From contig JOAZ01000003.1 in NCBI GenBank assembly GCA_000720535.1, positions 308,743-372,742 of the forward strand: 64,000 bases of DNA, given 5' to 3'. The stretch comes from Streptomyces halstedii (lineage in GTDB: Bacteria > Actinomycetota > Actinomycetes > Streptomycetales > Streptomycetaceae). A program made the translations under genes and the position numbers. This document shows, in pieces, positions 1 through 10,704 of the stretch. The notes beneath the pieces are model-generated. The model saw nothing but the letters and a program-made list of their open reading frames with translations. It was not told where the DNA came from and ran no database searches. The first letter of the stretch is position 1, and the number at the start of each line of letters is the position of its first letter.

Positions 1-243
1 CCGCCGGCCCTGCTCCTGGAGGAGGACGCAGAGGCCGGCCGTGCCGAGCCCGGCGCCGCCGTCCTGTTCGGGCAGCACGGCCGCGAGCAGCCCGGCCGAG
101 GCGAGGTCGTCCCAAAGGTGTTCGTCGACGCGGGACGGGGAAGTCTCCACCTCGCGCAGCCGCTCGGGGGTGGCGCGGTCGGTGAAGATCTCGCGCGCCA
201 GGTCGCGGACCGCTTCGAGCTCCTCTCCCAGGGAGAAGTCCAT
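1..243 (-). CDS. acyl-CoA dehydrogenase, N-terminal part (ChsE1/FadE28-like), cut by window edge
   Basis: The first 81 codons of a gene that runs off the left edge. The ATG (complement of 241-243) shares one base with the TGA of the MaoC-DUF35 gene, so the two are translationally coupled. The visible residues (start MDFSLGEELEAVRDLAREIF) are typical of the all-alpha N-terminal domain of acyl-CoA dehydrogenases. In mycobacteria ChsE1 and ChsE2 form a heterotetramer that dehydrogenates the 3-carbon side chain of 3-oxo-4-pregnene-20-carboxyl-CoA. Its position next to ChsE2- and ChsH2-like genes makes a ChsE1/FadE28 role the best inference, but no catalytic or flavin-binding residues are visible in this fragment. 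Confidence 0.75.
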   Translation of the reverse strand, partial: MDFSLGEELEAVRDLAREIFTDRATPERLREVETSPSRVDEHLWDDLASAGLLAAVLPEQDGGAGLGTAGLCVLLQEQGRR

Positions 244-1220
244 CAGGGGGCCTCCGTCGGTGCGGGCCGGAACACCGGCAGGGTCGGATCGGGGTCGGCG
301 GTCAGCCAGTCGAGGACGACGGGCATACCGATGGTGACGTCGTCGGGGGCGACACCGGTCAGGTTGGTGACGAGCCGCGTCCCCTCGGCGAGTTCGACGA
401 CGGCGACGAGGTACGGCGACGTGAAGGCGGGGTGCCGTGGGTGGTGGCTCACCACGAAGCTGTACACCCGCCCCTCGCCGGAGGCTTCGACGGTGTCCCA
501 CTCCAGGGAGTTGCACCCGGGGCAGCAGGGGCCGGGGGGATGGCGAAGGGTCTGGCAGCCGGTGCAGCGCTGGATGAGCAGGCGGCGTCGCTCGGCCCCC
601 TCGAAGAAGAAGGCGTTGTCCCGGTTGACGGCGGGACGGGGGCGGGGGGCGGGTGCGGCGTCCGGCGGGGCGGCGGGGGCCGGGCGGAAGCGGAGGGTGC
701 GCCAGCGCTGGGTGGCGACGGTGGCGCCGTGCCGGTCGGTGTAGGTCTTCAGGGTGGTGACGAACCGTCCGGTGCCCAGCGCGGTCCGCTTCTCGGCCGA
801 GACCGACTCGACGGTCTCGCGTACGGCGACGTGGTCGCCGGTCTCCAGCTCCCGCAGGAAGGTGAACGCGGAGTCGGTCGCGACCACGGAGGTGTAGCCG
901 CCCTCGTCGAGCAGGGCGACCAGGGCGTCGAAACCGCCGGGGGCGGACGGCGACGGCGGTGCGACGGTGGCCGCGTAGCCGCGCATCGTCCAGGCCTGGA
1001 CCATCGAGGCGGGCGCCACCACGCCCGTACGCCCGGTGGCGCGGGCCGCCGCCGCGTCCGTGTAGACGGGATTGGTGTCGCCCATGGCCTCCGTCCAGTG
1101 CCGGATCATCGGCTGGTTGACGGGGTCCTGGGCCCGTGTGAGCGGGCGCAGTTCGCGTCCGGTGAAGCCCTGGAGCCGCTCCTCGTACCCCGGCCGGGGC
1201 CGCTCGTCGTGCCCGCTCAC
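243..1220 (-). CDS. chsH2: MaoC-DUF35 fusion enoyl-CoA hydratase subunit (ChsH2-like)
   Basis: 325 aa from the GTG at 1220, which overlaps the stop of the upstream dehydrogenase gene by four bases. The N-terminal half (about 1-170) is a MaoC-type hotdog domain (TNPVYTD, GVVAPASMVQAWTM). The C-terminal third is a DUF35 module with a rubredoxin-like zinc site (CTGCQTLRHPPGPCCPGC) followed by an OB fold (VYSFVVSHHPRHPAF). This architecture is that of ChsH2, which in Mycobacterium pairs with ChsH1 to hydrate the C17 side-chain enoyl-CoA and whose DUF35 part binds the aldolase Ltp2. No separate chsH1 or ltp2 is visible; they may lie left of the window. Family assignment is firm; the exact substrate is inferred from context. 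Confidence 0.85.
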   Translation of the reverse strand: MSGHDERPRPGYEERLQGFTGRELRPLTRAQDPVNQPMIRHWTEAMGDTNPVYTDAAAARATGRTGVVAPASMVQAWTMRGYAATVAPPSPSAPGGFDALVALLDEGGYTSVVATDSAFTFLRELETGDHVAVRETVESVSAEKRTALGTGRFVTTLKTYTDRHGATVATQRWRTLRFRPAPAAPPDAAPAPRPRPAVNRDNAFFFEGAERRRLLIQRCTGCQTLRHPPGPCCPGCNSLEWDTVEASGEGRVYSFVVSHHPRHPAFTSPYLVAVVELAEGTRLVTNLTGVAPDDVTIGMPVVLDWLTADPDPTLPVFRPAPTEAP

Positions 1221-2383
1221 GCGCCACGCCCCTCGCGCGGCAGGCCGAGGCCCTGGGTGGCGACCATGTCGCGGAGCACCTCGTTGACGCCGCCGCCGAA
1301 GGTGTTGACGATGCCCTGCCGGGAGAGCTGTTCGACCTGTCCGGCGAGGACCGCGCCCGGCGACTCGGGCCGGACGCGTCCGGCGGCGCCGAGGATCTGG
1401 GTCAGCCCGCGCTGGACGCCGATGTGGGTCTCGGTGCCGTAGACCTTGGCGGCGCCCGCGTCGGCGCCGGTCAGGGTGTCGCGGGCGACGGCGGCGGTCA
1501 TCTTCCAGTTCATCAGCCGCATCGCCTCCAGCCGGGCGTGCGTACGGGCGAACTCCTGGCGCACCCAGGGGATGTCGGCGGTGCCGTTCTCCCGGGCCCA
1601 GTCCAGGACCCGTTCCCACAGCTGGATCATGCGGCCGCCGAGGGCGGCGAGGCCGATGCGCTCGTGGTTCAGCTGGGCCGTGATCAGCCGCCAGCCGCCG
1701 TTCACCTCACCGACCACGTCGGTGGCGGGGACGCGTACCCCGCTGTAGTACGTCGCGGTGACGACCATGCCGCCGACGGTACGGATGGGACTCCAGGAGA
1801 AGCCGTCGCCCGAGGTCGGCACGATCAGGATGGAGATGCCCCGGTGCCTGGGGGCGTCGGGGTCGGTGCGGGCGGCGAGCCATATGTGGTCGGCGGTGTT
1901 GGCGCCGCTGGTGAAGATCTTGCTCCCGTCCACGACGTAGCTGTCGCCGTCCCGGACCGCCCGGGTGGTCAGCGAGGCGAGGTCGGTGCCGGCGGCGGGT
2001 TCGGTGTAGCCGACGGCGAACACGACGTCCCCGGAGAGGATGCCGGGCAGGTACCGCTTCCGCTGCTCCTCGGAGCCGTACGCCATGAGGGTCGGGCCGA
2101 CCGTGTTGACCGTGACGAACGGGAAGGGCAGGCCCGCGCGTTGCACCTCGTCGAAGAAGACGTACTGGTCCTCGGCCGGACGGCCCTGGCCGCCGTACTC
2201 GGTGGGCCAGCCGATGCCCAGCCAGCCGTCCGAACCGAGCCGTTTGACGACCTCGCGGAAGCGGTCCCCGCCCACGCCCTCCTCACCGACGCGGCGCCGT
2301 TCGTCCTCGGGCATCAGACCCGAGAAGTACGCCCGCAGTTCCCGCCGCAGCTCGTGGTGCGCGGCGCTCTCGCGCAGTTGCAT
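1217..2383 (-). CDS. chsE2: acyl-CoA dehydrogenase (ChsE2/FadE29-like)
   Basis: 388 aa, full-length single-domain acyl-CoA dehydrogenase. The ATG at 2383 is preceded by AAGGAGA on the coding strand. Visible family features are the flavin-contact motif VGYTEPAAGTDLASL, KIFTSGANTADHIWLAARTDP, and the C-terminal VNTFGGGVNEVLRDMVA. The sequence resembles mycobacterial FadE29/ChsE2 along its length as I remember it. ChsE2 works with ChsE1 to introduce the double bond in the propionyl side chain of the steroid CoA thioester. It lies in the leftward side-chain operon, overlapping the MaoC-DUF35 gene by 4 bp. Confidence 0.88.
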   Translation of the reverse strand: MQLRESAAHHELRRELRAYFSGLMPEDERRRVGEEGVGGDRFREVVKRLGSDGWLGIGWPTEYGGQGRPAEDQYVFFDEVQRAGLPFPFVTVNTVGPTLMAYGSEEQRKRYLPGILSGDVVFAVGYTEPAAGTDLASLTTRAVRDGDSYVVDGSKIFTSGANTADHIWLAARTDPDAPRHRGISILIVPTSGDGFSWSPIRTVGGMVVTATYYSGVRVPATDVVGEVNGGWRLITAQLNHERIGLAALGGRMIQLWERVLDWARENGTADIPWVRQEFARTHARLEAMRLMNWKMTAAVARDTLTGADAGAAKVYGTETHIGVQRGLTQILGAAGRVRPESPGAVLAGQVEQLSRQGIVNTFGGGVNEVLRDMVATQGLGLPREGRGA

Positions 2384-2427
2384 GTGGTTCTCCTTGGTTG
2401 TCCGCCGCCTGACGGGCCGGGGCCCGG

Positions 2428-4083
2428 TCAGGGCAGGAAGCGCCCGCGCCCGTTGGCGAGGAACTCGCCGCGCAGCGCGGCCTTGTCGTCGTCGGTCATC
2501 GGCGTGTAGACGGGCCGGCCCCGGCCCGCCCACCGGTACACCGGGTCCCCGGTGCGCCATCCCTCCAGCTGCATCTCCTTCTTGCGCAGCTTGTTGGACC
2601 CGGTGGTGGGCAGGGCGTGCGAGACCCGTACGAAGCGGGGCGCGCCCTTGGTGCCCAGGTCCTCCTGCCCCTCCAGGAAGCCGGGCAGGTCCAGGTCCTC
2701 GAAGCGGGTGCCCTCGGCGACCTCCACGGCGGCCATGACCTGGTCGCCGGAGCGCGGGTCGGGTACGCCGAAGGCCCCGGCGGCGACGACTCCGGGGTGC
2801 CGGCGCAGGACGCGTTCGGTGAGCAGGGCGGAGATGTTCTCGCCGTCGACGCGGATCCAGTCGCCGGAGCGGCCCGCGAAGTAGAAGTAGCCCGCCTCGT
2901 CGACGTATCCGAGGTCGCCGGTCCAGTACCAGCCGTGGCGGACGCGTTCGGCGTTCGCCGCCTCGTTCTTGTAGTAGCCCTCGAAGCGCGCGGCGCCCTC
3001 GGTGTCCACGATCTCGCCGACGGCCTCCTCCGGGTTGAGCACCCGGCCATGGGCGTCGAGGACTGCGGGCGGGCACGTCTCCCGGGTCGCGGGGTGCACG
3101 ATCCGGACGCCCTCCCGGGCGGGTCTGCCGAGGGCGCCCGCGGGGGCGTCGGAGACCCGCTTGAGCATCCCGGCGCCCTCGCTGGAGCCGTAGCCCTCGA
3201 CGAGCCGGCAGCCGAAGCGCTCCAGGAACCGCGTCGCGTCCTCGGGCGACGCCTCGGTGCCGAAGGCGTGGGTGAGCCGGTTGTCCGCGTCCTCCCCGGT
3301 CTCCGGGCGGGCCAGGACGTATCCGATCGCCTTGCCGACGTACGTGAAGTAGGTGGCCCCGAAGTGGCGCACGTCCGGGAGGAAGCCGGAGGCGGAGAAC
3401 TTGCGGGTGAGGGCGATGGAGGCCCCGGCGGTGAGGGCGGGAGCCCAGAGCGCCATCAGCGCGTTGCCGTGGAACAGGGGCATCGGGCAGTAGCAGACGT
3501 CCTCGCGGGTGATGTCGTACTTGGCGCTGTTGGCGGCGCCGAGCCCGGCCAGCCGGCCCTGCGAGCAGATCGCGGCCTTGGAGGTACCGGTGGTGCCCGA
3601 GGTCAGGAGCAGCAGCATCCGGCTGGCGGCGGTGACGTCCGGGGCGGCCGGGCGGCGGCCGGCGTGGGCGGCGAGGCCGGTGGCGTACGCCGGTTCGCCG
3701 GCGACGAGGAAGCGGTCGCGGTCCACACCGGTGTCGAGACCGTCGAGCAGGGCGGCGCCCGCCTTGTCGGTGACGATCATCCGGCAGTCGGTGTGCCGCA
3801 CCTCCTGGGCCAGTTCGGCTCCGCGGCGGGTGGAGTTGATGCCGACGACGGCCGCGCCGGCGAGGGCCGCGGCGCCCAGCCAGAAGACGTACTCGGGTTC
3901 GTTGTCCAGGAGCACGCCGATGTGGAACGGCCCCTCGGCGCGCAGTTCCCGGGCCCAGGCGGCGCGGGCCGCGCTCTCCTTCACCACCTCGTCCCAGGTC
4001 CAGGACCGTTCACGGGTCAGCAGGCCGGGGTGGTCGTCGCCGGCGCGGGCGAGCAGCAGATCGGCAATGGTCTGGTGTGGCAA
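2428..4083 (-). CDS. fadD17: steroid acyl-CoA synthetase (FadD17-like)
   Basis: 551 aa ANL-superfamily enzyme that makes acyl-CoA from acid, ATP and CoA. The P-loop-like signature LLLLTSGTTGTSKA lies near residue 155, with YGSSEGAG and YYWTGDLG-type motifs (GWYWTGDLGYVD) and a C-terminal catalytic lysine region (TTGSNKLRKKEM). The start is a TTG at 4083 with AGAGGGA about 6 nt upstream. The N-terminal part (GVLLDNEPEYVFWLGAAAL, VGINSTRRG) recalls mycobacterial FadD17, which activates C24 steroid side-chain acids. It heads a sub-operon with chsE2/chsH2 and has a candidate operator about 180 bp upstream (4263-4280). Confidence 0.85.
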   Translation of the reverse strand: MPHQTIADLLLARAGDDHPGLLTRERSWTWDEVVKESAARAAWARELRAEGPFHIGVLLDNEPEYVFWLGAAALAGAAVVGINSTRRGAELAQEVRHTDCRMIVTDKAGAALLDGLDTGVDRDRFLVAGEPAYATGLAAHAGRRPAAPDVTAASRMLLLLTSGTTGTSKAAICSQGRLAGLGAANSAKYDITREDVCYCPMPLFHGNALMALWAPALTAGASIALTRKFSASGFLPDVRHFGATYFTYVGKAIGYVLARPETGEDADNRLTHAFGTEASPEDATRFLERFGCRLVEGYGSSEGAGMLKRVSDAPAGALGRPAREGVRIVHPATRETCPPAVLDAHGRVLNPEEAVGEIVDTEGAARFEGYYKNEAANAERVRHGWYWTGDLGYVDEAGYFYFAGRSGDWIRVDGENISALLTERVLRRHPGVVAAGAFGVPDPRSGDQVMAAVEVAEGTRFEDLDLPGFLEGQEDLGTKGAPRFVRVSHALPTTGSNKLRKKEMQLEGWRTGDPVYRWAGRGRPVYTPMTDDDKAALRGEFLANGRGRFLP

Positions 4084-4262
4084 CGTCGGTCCCTCTCACC
4101 CGGTGGCCGGGTCTGCCGGTGTCGGTACGGGGGATGTCGTGCGGCGCGGTGCGGCCGCGCGGTGATCACAGGGTCCGGGGCGGGCGGGCCGTCGCCCCTC
4201 GCGGCCGCCCGTGCCGCACCGGTGGCGACGGTATGCGCGGGCCGGCCGGTCCGGCCCCGTGC

Positions 4263-4280
4263 GGTCCCGCTGACCGGGAG
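4263..4280. promoter_or_regulatory. candidate steroid-regulon operator before fadD17
   Basis: On the minus strand this reads CTCCCGGTCAGCGGGACC. It matches imperfectly palindromic elements before kshA (10607), fadA5 (10088) and hsaB/hsaD (20503, 20573). It sits in the 238-bp gap between the SDR gene and the fadD17-like gene, the only sizeable gap in this operon, so an internal promoter under the shared regulator is plausible. No coding sequence is supported in 4084-4313. Confidence 0.4.
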
Positions 4281-4313
4281 GGGCGGGGCCGGGCGGGCCG
4301 GGTCGCGCGGCGG

Positions 4314-5075
4314 TCAGCCGAAGTTGGCCTGGCCGCCGTCGAGCGGGACGGTGGCGCCCGTCAGATACCGGGCGTCCGGGCCGCACAGCATCACGACGGC
4401 CCGTCCGATGTCCCGCTCGCAGTCACCGACGTACCCCAGCGGGATGGACGCGGCGAACTCGGCGGCCTCCTCGGGGTGGGCGTCCTGCCACCGGGCGTAG
4501 GCCGGTGACACGGCGTGCGGGGCGATCGCGTTGACCCGGATGCCGTCGCGGCCCCACTCGTCGGCGGCGGCCCGGGTCAGCGAGCGCAGTGCGGACTTGG
4601 CGGCCGCGTACGCCCCGTACGTGCTCAGGTCCCAGCGTTCCATGGCGGAGGTGACCAGGTTGATGATCACGCCCCCGCCGTTCTCCCTCAGATACGGGTG
4701 CGCGGCCTTCATGAAGGCGAACGCCGCGAACGGGCCGCTGTCGAAGCCCCTGCGGAACTGTTCGTCGCTCAGCGACAGCAGGGGCCCGTAGCACCCGCTG
4801 TAGGCGTTGTTGACCAGGATGTCGATCCCGCCGAAGCGGGCGGCGACGTCCTCCACGACGGCCGGGACACCCGCCGTGTCGAGCACGTCGAAGACGAACG
4901 GCTCGGCCCGCGCGCCCCGTTCGCGCAGCAGCTCGCAGGTCGCCACGAGTTTCCGCTCGGTACGCCCGAGGACGGCGACGGAGGCACCCTCGGAGGCGAG
5001 GGCCAGGGCGATGCCCTGGCCGACCCCCTGGCCCGCGCCGCTGATGACCGCGGTCCTGCCGTCGAAGTGCCCCAT
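4314..5075 (-). CDS. short-chain dehydrogenase/reductase
   Basis: 253 aa classical SDR, NAD(P)H-dependent, cytosolic. The Rossmann glycine motif is GAGQGVGQG near residue 13, NNAYSG follows strand 4, and the catalytic set is Ser in LVTSAMER plus Y-A-A-A-K in TYGAYAAAKSAL. The ATG at 5075 has AGAGGGA 5 nt upstream. Within the side-chain operon a dehydrogenase is needed between hydration (ChsH3-like) and thiolysis (FadA5), so a beta-hydroxyacyl-CoA dehydrogenase role is possible; oxidation of a ring hydroxyl is an equally open alternative. I do not assign it to a named mycobacterial enzyme. Confidence 0.85.
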   Translation of the reverse strand: MGHFDGRTAVISGAGQGVGQGIALALASEGASVAVLGRTERKLVATCELLRERGARAEPFVFDVLDTAGVPAVVEDVAARFGGIDILVNNAYSGCYGPLLSLSDEQFRRGFDSGPFAAFAFMKAAHPYLRENGGGVIINLVTSAMERWDLSTYGAYAAAKSALRSLTRAAADEWGRDGIRVNAIAPHAVSPAYARWQDAHPEEAAEFAASIPLGYVGDCERDIGRAVVMLCGPDARYLTGATVPLDGGQANFG

Positions 5076-5089
5076 CGAATCCCTCTCCC

Positions 5090-5737
5090 TCAACTCGGCC
5101 TGGGTAGTTGCTTGTTGATGAACAGCCCCGCCGCGGTGACACAGACGCGGTCCCCGGCCCGGATCTCCCCGGCCGTCCGGATCCGGGAACCGTCCACCGA
5201 GACCTGGCGGCCGGTGACGGTCAGCGGTTCGAACAACGGGGTGGGCCGCAGGTAGCGCAGGGTCAGCTCGGCCGTCATCCCGGAGGTTCCGGCCCAGTGG
5301 TTGGCCACGCCCAGGGTGTGGTCGAGGAGCAACGCCGAGACACCGCCGTGCACATGGCCGGGCGGCCCCTGGTAGGGCAGGTCGAGGGTGACCACGCCTT
5401 CGACGGCGCCCTCCTCGGTGCCGTACAGGCGCAGCGGCGGTGCGAGGGCGTTCTCCGGACCGGTGACGGGGTCGTGACGGGTGACGCCCTCGCCGCGCCA
5501 CATCTCGGCCAGGCGTTCGCTCACCGGGGGCGCGCCCTCGGTGAGCCGGACGGCGACGGCGTCGAGCTGTGCGGCGACGGCGTCCAGGTCGGCGCCGGTG
5601 CCGTCACCGGCCCGCAGCAGGGCGGTGACCAGTCGGCGGGCGGCGGCCACGGCCGCGTCGACACCGTCCTTGTGTTCCTCGGCGACCAGGCGGGGGCCCG
5701 CGGGCGCCGGGGTGTTCTCGGGGGCGGGGACGGTCAC
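5090..5737 (-). CDS. PaaI-type hotdog thioesterase
   Basis: 215 aa. The C-terminal two thirds is a single hotdog domain with the PaaI/4HBT pattern GPPGHVHGGVSALLLDHTLG, in which the HGG and following acidic residue form the usual active-site region. The GTG at 5737 overlaps the stop of the chsH3-like gene (GTGA), so the two are coupled. Such thioesterases release CoA from stalled or dead-end intermediates; placement in the side-chain beta-oxidation operon suggests CoA recycling from steroid or short-chain thioesters. The N-terminal 75 residues are helical, Ala-rich and not recognised. Confidence 0.8.
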   Translation of the reverse strand: MTVPAPENTPAPAGPRLVAEEHKDGVDAAVAAARRLVTALLRAGDGTGADLDAVAAQLDAVAVRLTEGAPPVSERLAEMWRGEGVTRHDPVTGPENALAPPLRLYGTEEGAVEGVVTLDLPYQGPPGHVHGGVSALLLDHTLGVANHWAGTSGMTAELTLRYLRPTPLFEPLTVTGRQVSVDGSRIRTAGEIRAGDRVCVTAAGLFINKQLPRPS

Positions 5738-6630
5738 GACGCCACCACCGTCGCCGTCGCGTGGGTGAGCACGGGCGCGCCGTCGCGTTCGGGGCAGGCC
5801 GTGTGCAGCACGAGGCGTTCGGTGCCCTCACCGGCGGGTCCCGTACGCCATACGGAGGTGGTGAGGGACTCACCGGGGACGAGGGGTCCGGCGAAGCGCG
5901 CGTCGAGGCCGGTGAGGCGGGTGACGTCGCCGTCCAGGACGCCGTCGACGAGGGCCTTGCCGACCAGGCCGTACGAAGCCAGCCCGTGCAGGATCGGCCG
6001 GTCGAACCCGGCGGCGCGGGCGAACGCCGGATCGGCGTGCAGCGGGTTCAGATCGCCGTTGAGCCGGTACCACAGGGCCTGTTGGGGTGCGGTGACGGAG
6101 GTGAGGACCGTGTCGGCGGGGCGGTCCGGCGGGGTCACCCGCTCGTCCTCCGGGCCGGGGTCCTGGCTGAAGCCGCCCTCGCCACGCGCCCAGACGCGGG
6201 TGGTGGTGGTCCACAGCGCCTGGCCGTCGGGTCCGGTGGCCGTGGACTCCAGGACGACGAGGGCGGCCCTGCCCTTGTCCCAGACCCCGGCGACGCGGGA
6301 GCGGAGCGTGGCGGTGCCGGACGCCGGGAGGGGCCGGTGGACGCGGAGACCCTGGCCGGCGTGGAGGAGGGCGCGCAGGTCGACGTCGATGCCGGGCAGG
6401 TGGAGACCGGGTTCGGCCGTCTCACCCGAGGAGATCCCGGAGCCGGCCACCAGGGCGAAGGTGGGCAGCACCGTGAGGCCCCGCTCATAGGTCAGGGGCA
6501 GTTCGGGGCCGGTGGCCGGGTCGGCTCCGGCGCCCAGGCTCAGGTGGTAGAGCAGGACGTCGCGCGTGCTCCAGCGGATCTCGCGGACCGACGGGTCCGC
6601 GGTCAGCGCCTTGTCGCGGTCGATGGGCAT
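5734..6630 (-). CDS. chsH3: MaoC-type 2-enoyl-CoA hydratase (ChsH3/Rv3538-like)
   Basis: 298 aa double-hotdog hydratase. The C-terminal domain carries the hydratase-2 motif around YRLNGDLNPLHADPAFARAA (Asp and His catalytic), followed by FDRPILHGLASYGLVGKAL. The N-terminal pseudo-domain begins with IRWSTRDVLLYHLSLGAGAD. The overall pattern fits Rv3538 (ChsH3), which hydrates the enoyl-CoA formed by FadE34 on a five-carbon steroid side chain. The ATG at 6630 lies 2 nt after the stop of the fadE34-like gene, and the next gene overlaps by 4 bp. Confidence 0.87.
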   Translation of the reverse strand: MPIDRDKALTADPSVREIRWSTRDVLLYHLSLGAGADPATGPELPLTYERGLTVLPTFALVAGSGISSGETAEPGLHLPGIDVDLRALLHAGQGLRVHRPLPASGTATLRSRVAGVWDKGRAALVVLESTATGPDGQALWTTTTRVWARGEGGFSQDPGPEDERVTPPDRPADTVLTSVTAPQQALWYRLNGDLNPLHADPAFARAAGFDRPILHGLASYGLVGKALVDGVLDGDVTRLTGLDARFAGPLVPGESLTTSVWRTGPAGEGTERLVLHTACPERDGAPVLTHATATVVAS

Positions 6631-6632
6631 GG

Positions 6633-8828
6633 TCAGCCTCTCTCGGTGGGCTCGGGGTCGCGGGGCAGGCCGAGCATGCGTTCGCCGATGATGTTCAGCT
6701 GGACCTCCGTGGTGCCGCCGGCGATGGACAGGCAACGGGAGTTGAGGAACATCCAGACGGCGTCGTGGCGTGCGCCCTCGCCGGTGAGCGCGGCGGTCCC
6801 CTGCCACTCCACGCAGGTCTCCCAGACGCGTTGCTGGTGTTCGACCCCGAGCAGCTTGGCGACGGAGGCCTCGGCGCCGGGCTGCTGCCCGGAGACGCTC
6901 CGCAGGGTGGTGCGCAGGGCGAGCACGGCACCCGTCTGGGCGTCGCAGAGGTGGCCGCCGAGGGTGGTGAGCCGCTCGTCGTCGAGGGCGCCGCGGGCGG
7001 CGGCGATCTCCAGCAGGGCCTCGGCACCGGAGCCGACCGAGTCGTGCGAGAGGGCGACGCGTTCGTTGGCGAGGGTCGTACGGGCGAGCTTCCAGCCGTC
7101 ACCGGGGGCGGCGACGAGCAGTTCGTCGGGGATGAACACCTCGTCCAGGAAGACCTCGTTGAACTCGGCCTCTCCGGTGATCTGGCGCAGGGGCCGGATC
7201 TCGATGCCGGGGCTGGTCATGTCGAGGAGGAAGTAGGAGATGCCCCGGTGCTTGGGTACGGCGGTGTCGGTGCGGGCGAGCAGGACGCCCCAGTGGGCGT
7301 CGTGGGCCATGGAGGTCCACACCTTCTGCCCGGTGACCAGCCAGCCGCCGTCCGTCTTCACCGCGCGGGTGCTGAGGCCCGCCAGGTCCGATCCGGCGCC
7401 CGGTTCGCTGAACAGCTGGCACCAGACGAGGTCGCCGCGCAGGCTCGGCGCGAGGAACCGCTCCCGCTGGGCGGAGTCCCCGTGGGCGATGAGCGTGGGG
7501 ACCACCCAGCCGCCGATGACCATGTCGACGGGGGTGAGGCCGGCCGCCCCCAGTTCCTCGGCGATGACGAGCTGGGTCACCGGGTCGGCCCCCTTGCCCC
7601 AGGGGCCCGGCAGGTGCGGTGCGGTGTAGCCGTGGTCGGCGAGGTGGGTGCGGCGTTCCGTGCCCTCCAGGGCGGCCGCCTCCCGCAGTTCGCCGCGGAT
7701 CCGCTCGCGTACGGCCTCGGCCTCGGGCGGGAGTTCGACCCCGAGGGTGCGGCGGGTGCCGTCCAGGGCGAGCCGGGCGACGCGGCGGCGCCAGGCACCG
7801 GCCGGTCCGAGGGTGATCCGGAGGGTGTGGGCGCGGCGCAGCGCGAGGTGCGCGTCGTGCTCCCAGGTGAAGCCGATGCCGCCGAGCACCTGGACGCAGT
7901 CCTTCGCCACCGCGAACGCGGCGTCCACGCCGACCGCTCCGGCGACGGCGGCGGCCAGCGAGGCCTCCCGGGGGTCCGTGGCACCGTCCGGGCCGGCCGC
8001 GCGGGCGGCGTCCCAGGCACAGGCACGGGCCTGCTCGGCCTGGGCGAGCATGCGGGCGCAGCGGTGCTTGACGCCCTGGAACTGGCCGATACGGCGGCCG
8101 AACTGCTCCCTGACACGGGCGTAGGCGGCGGCCGTGGCCACGCAGCGGTCGGCGAGGCCGGAGGCTTCGGCGGCGAACAGGACCGCGGCGAGGTCCAGGG
8201 GCGTCCGCGGGTCCAGGTCCAGCAGGCCGGCGGTCGGGACGGGCACCGAGCGGGCGGTGACGTGGGAGGAGCGGCGGGTGAGGTCGTGGCTGCGGACGTC
8301 GGTGGTCTCGACGGCGGCGCGGGGCAGCACCAGCCAGGTGGTGCGGCCGTCGTCGTCGGCGGGAAGGACGAACACGTCCGCGAGGTGCCCGCCGACGACG
8401 AGTTCGCTGGTCCCGGTCACCGTGGCCGTGCCGTCGTCGGCGCGGTCCAGGGTGAGGGTGCCGGGGGCGAGTCCGACCGCGCCGAGGGCGGTGCCCGCGG
8501 CGAGCGCGGCGAGGTGTCCGCGGTGTCCCGCGGTGTGCAGCACCGCGGAGGCGAGCGTCGTCGGCAGGAACGGCCCGGGGGCCACCGCTCGGCCCAGTTC
8601 CTCGGTGACGACGGCGAGTTCGACGAGGCCGTACCCCGCGCCGCCCGCCTCCTCCGGGAGGTGGAGTCCGAGGAGTCCCTGTGCGGCGAGACCGCCCCAG
8701 TGGGCGGGGAGGGTCTCCTTGTCCGCGTCGGCGGCCGCCCGCAGGGTGTCCTCGGTGATGTGCCGGTCGGCGAAGGCGCGCACGGCGTCGCGCAGGTCGC
8801 GGTGTTCCTGGGTGAGTCCGATGGTCAT
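6633..8828 (-). CDS. fadE34: double-length acyl-CoA dehydrogenase (FadE34/ChsE3-like)
   Basis: 731 aa, about twice the usual acyl-CoA dehydrogenase length, with two fused dehydrogenase-like halves. The first (1-370) contains REQFGRRIGQFQGVKHR and QVLGGIGFTWEHDAHL; the second (370-731) contains LFSEPGAGSDLAGLSTRAVK, KVWTSMAHDAHWGVLLAR and the C-terminal IAGGTTEVQLNIIGERML. This arrangement is characteristic of FadE34/ChsE3, which dehydrogenates C24 steroid-CoA in the first side-chain cycle. Gene order fadA5-fadE34-chsH3 supplies three of the four steps of that cycle. The ATG at 8828 is 8 nt after the fadA5 stop. Confidence 0.88.
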   Translation of the reverse strand: MTIGLTQEHRDLRDAVRAFADRHITEDTLRAAADADKETLPAHWGGLAAQGLLGLHLPEEAGGAGYGLVELAVVTEELGRAVAPGPFLPTTLASAVLHTAGHRGHLAALAAGTALGAVGLAPGTLTLDRADDGTATVTGTSELVVGGHLADVFVLPADDDGRTTWLVLPRAAVETTDVRSHDLTRRSSHVTARSVPVPTAGLLDLDPRTPLDLAAVLFAAEASGLADRCVATAAAYARVREQFGRRIGQFQGVKHRCARMLAQAEQARACAWDAARAAGPDGATDPREASLAAAVAGAVGVDAAFAVAKDCVQVLGGIGFTWEHDAHLALRRAHTLRITLGPAGAWRRRVARLALDGTRRTLGVELPPEAEAVRERIRGELREAAALEGTERRTHLADHGYTAPHLPGPWGKGADPVTQLVIAEELGAAGLTPVDMVIGGWVVPTLIAHGDSAQRERFLAPSLRGDLVWCQLFSEPGAGSDLAGLSTRAVKTDGGWLVTGQKVWTSMAHDAHWGVLLARTDTAVPKHRGISYFLLDMTSPGIEIRPLRQITGEAEFNEVFLDEVFIPDELLVAAPGDGWKLARTTLANERVALSHDSVGSGAEALLEIAAARGALDDERLTTLGGHLCDAQTGAVLALRTTLRSVSGQQPGAEASVAKLLGVEHQQRVWETCVEWQGTAALTGEGARHDAVWMFLNSRCLSIAGGTTEVQLNIIGERMLGLPRDPEPTERG

Positions 8829-8836
8829 GGCGCCCT

Positions 8837-10651
<1,815 letters not shown>

Positions 10652-10704
10652 CTACCGTCCACGGACCGTGAGACCACGCGTCCTGACGAGGGGATGAGAG
10701 CAAC

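Noticed and set aside
243-1619. Extended N-terminus of the MaoC-DUF35 gene up to 1619
   Set aside because: The extra 133 residues are Arg/Pro-rich out-of-frame sequence of chsE2; the GTG at 1220 gives the 4-bp overlap and the real protein start.
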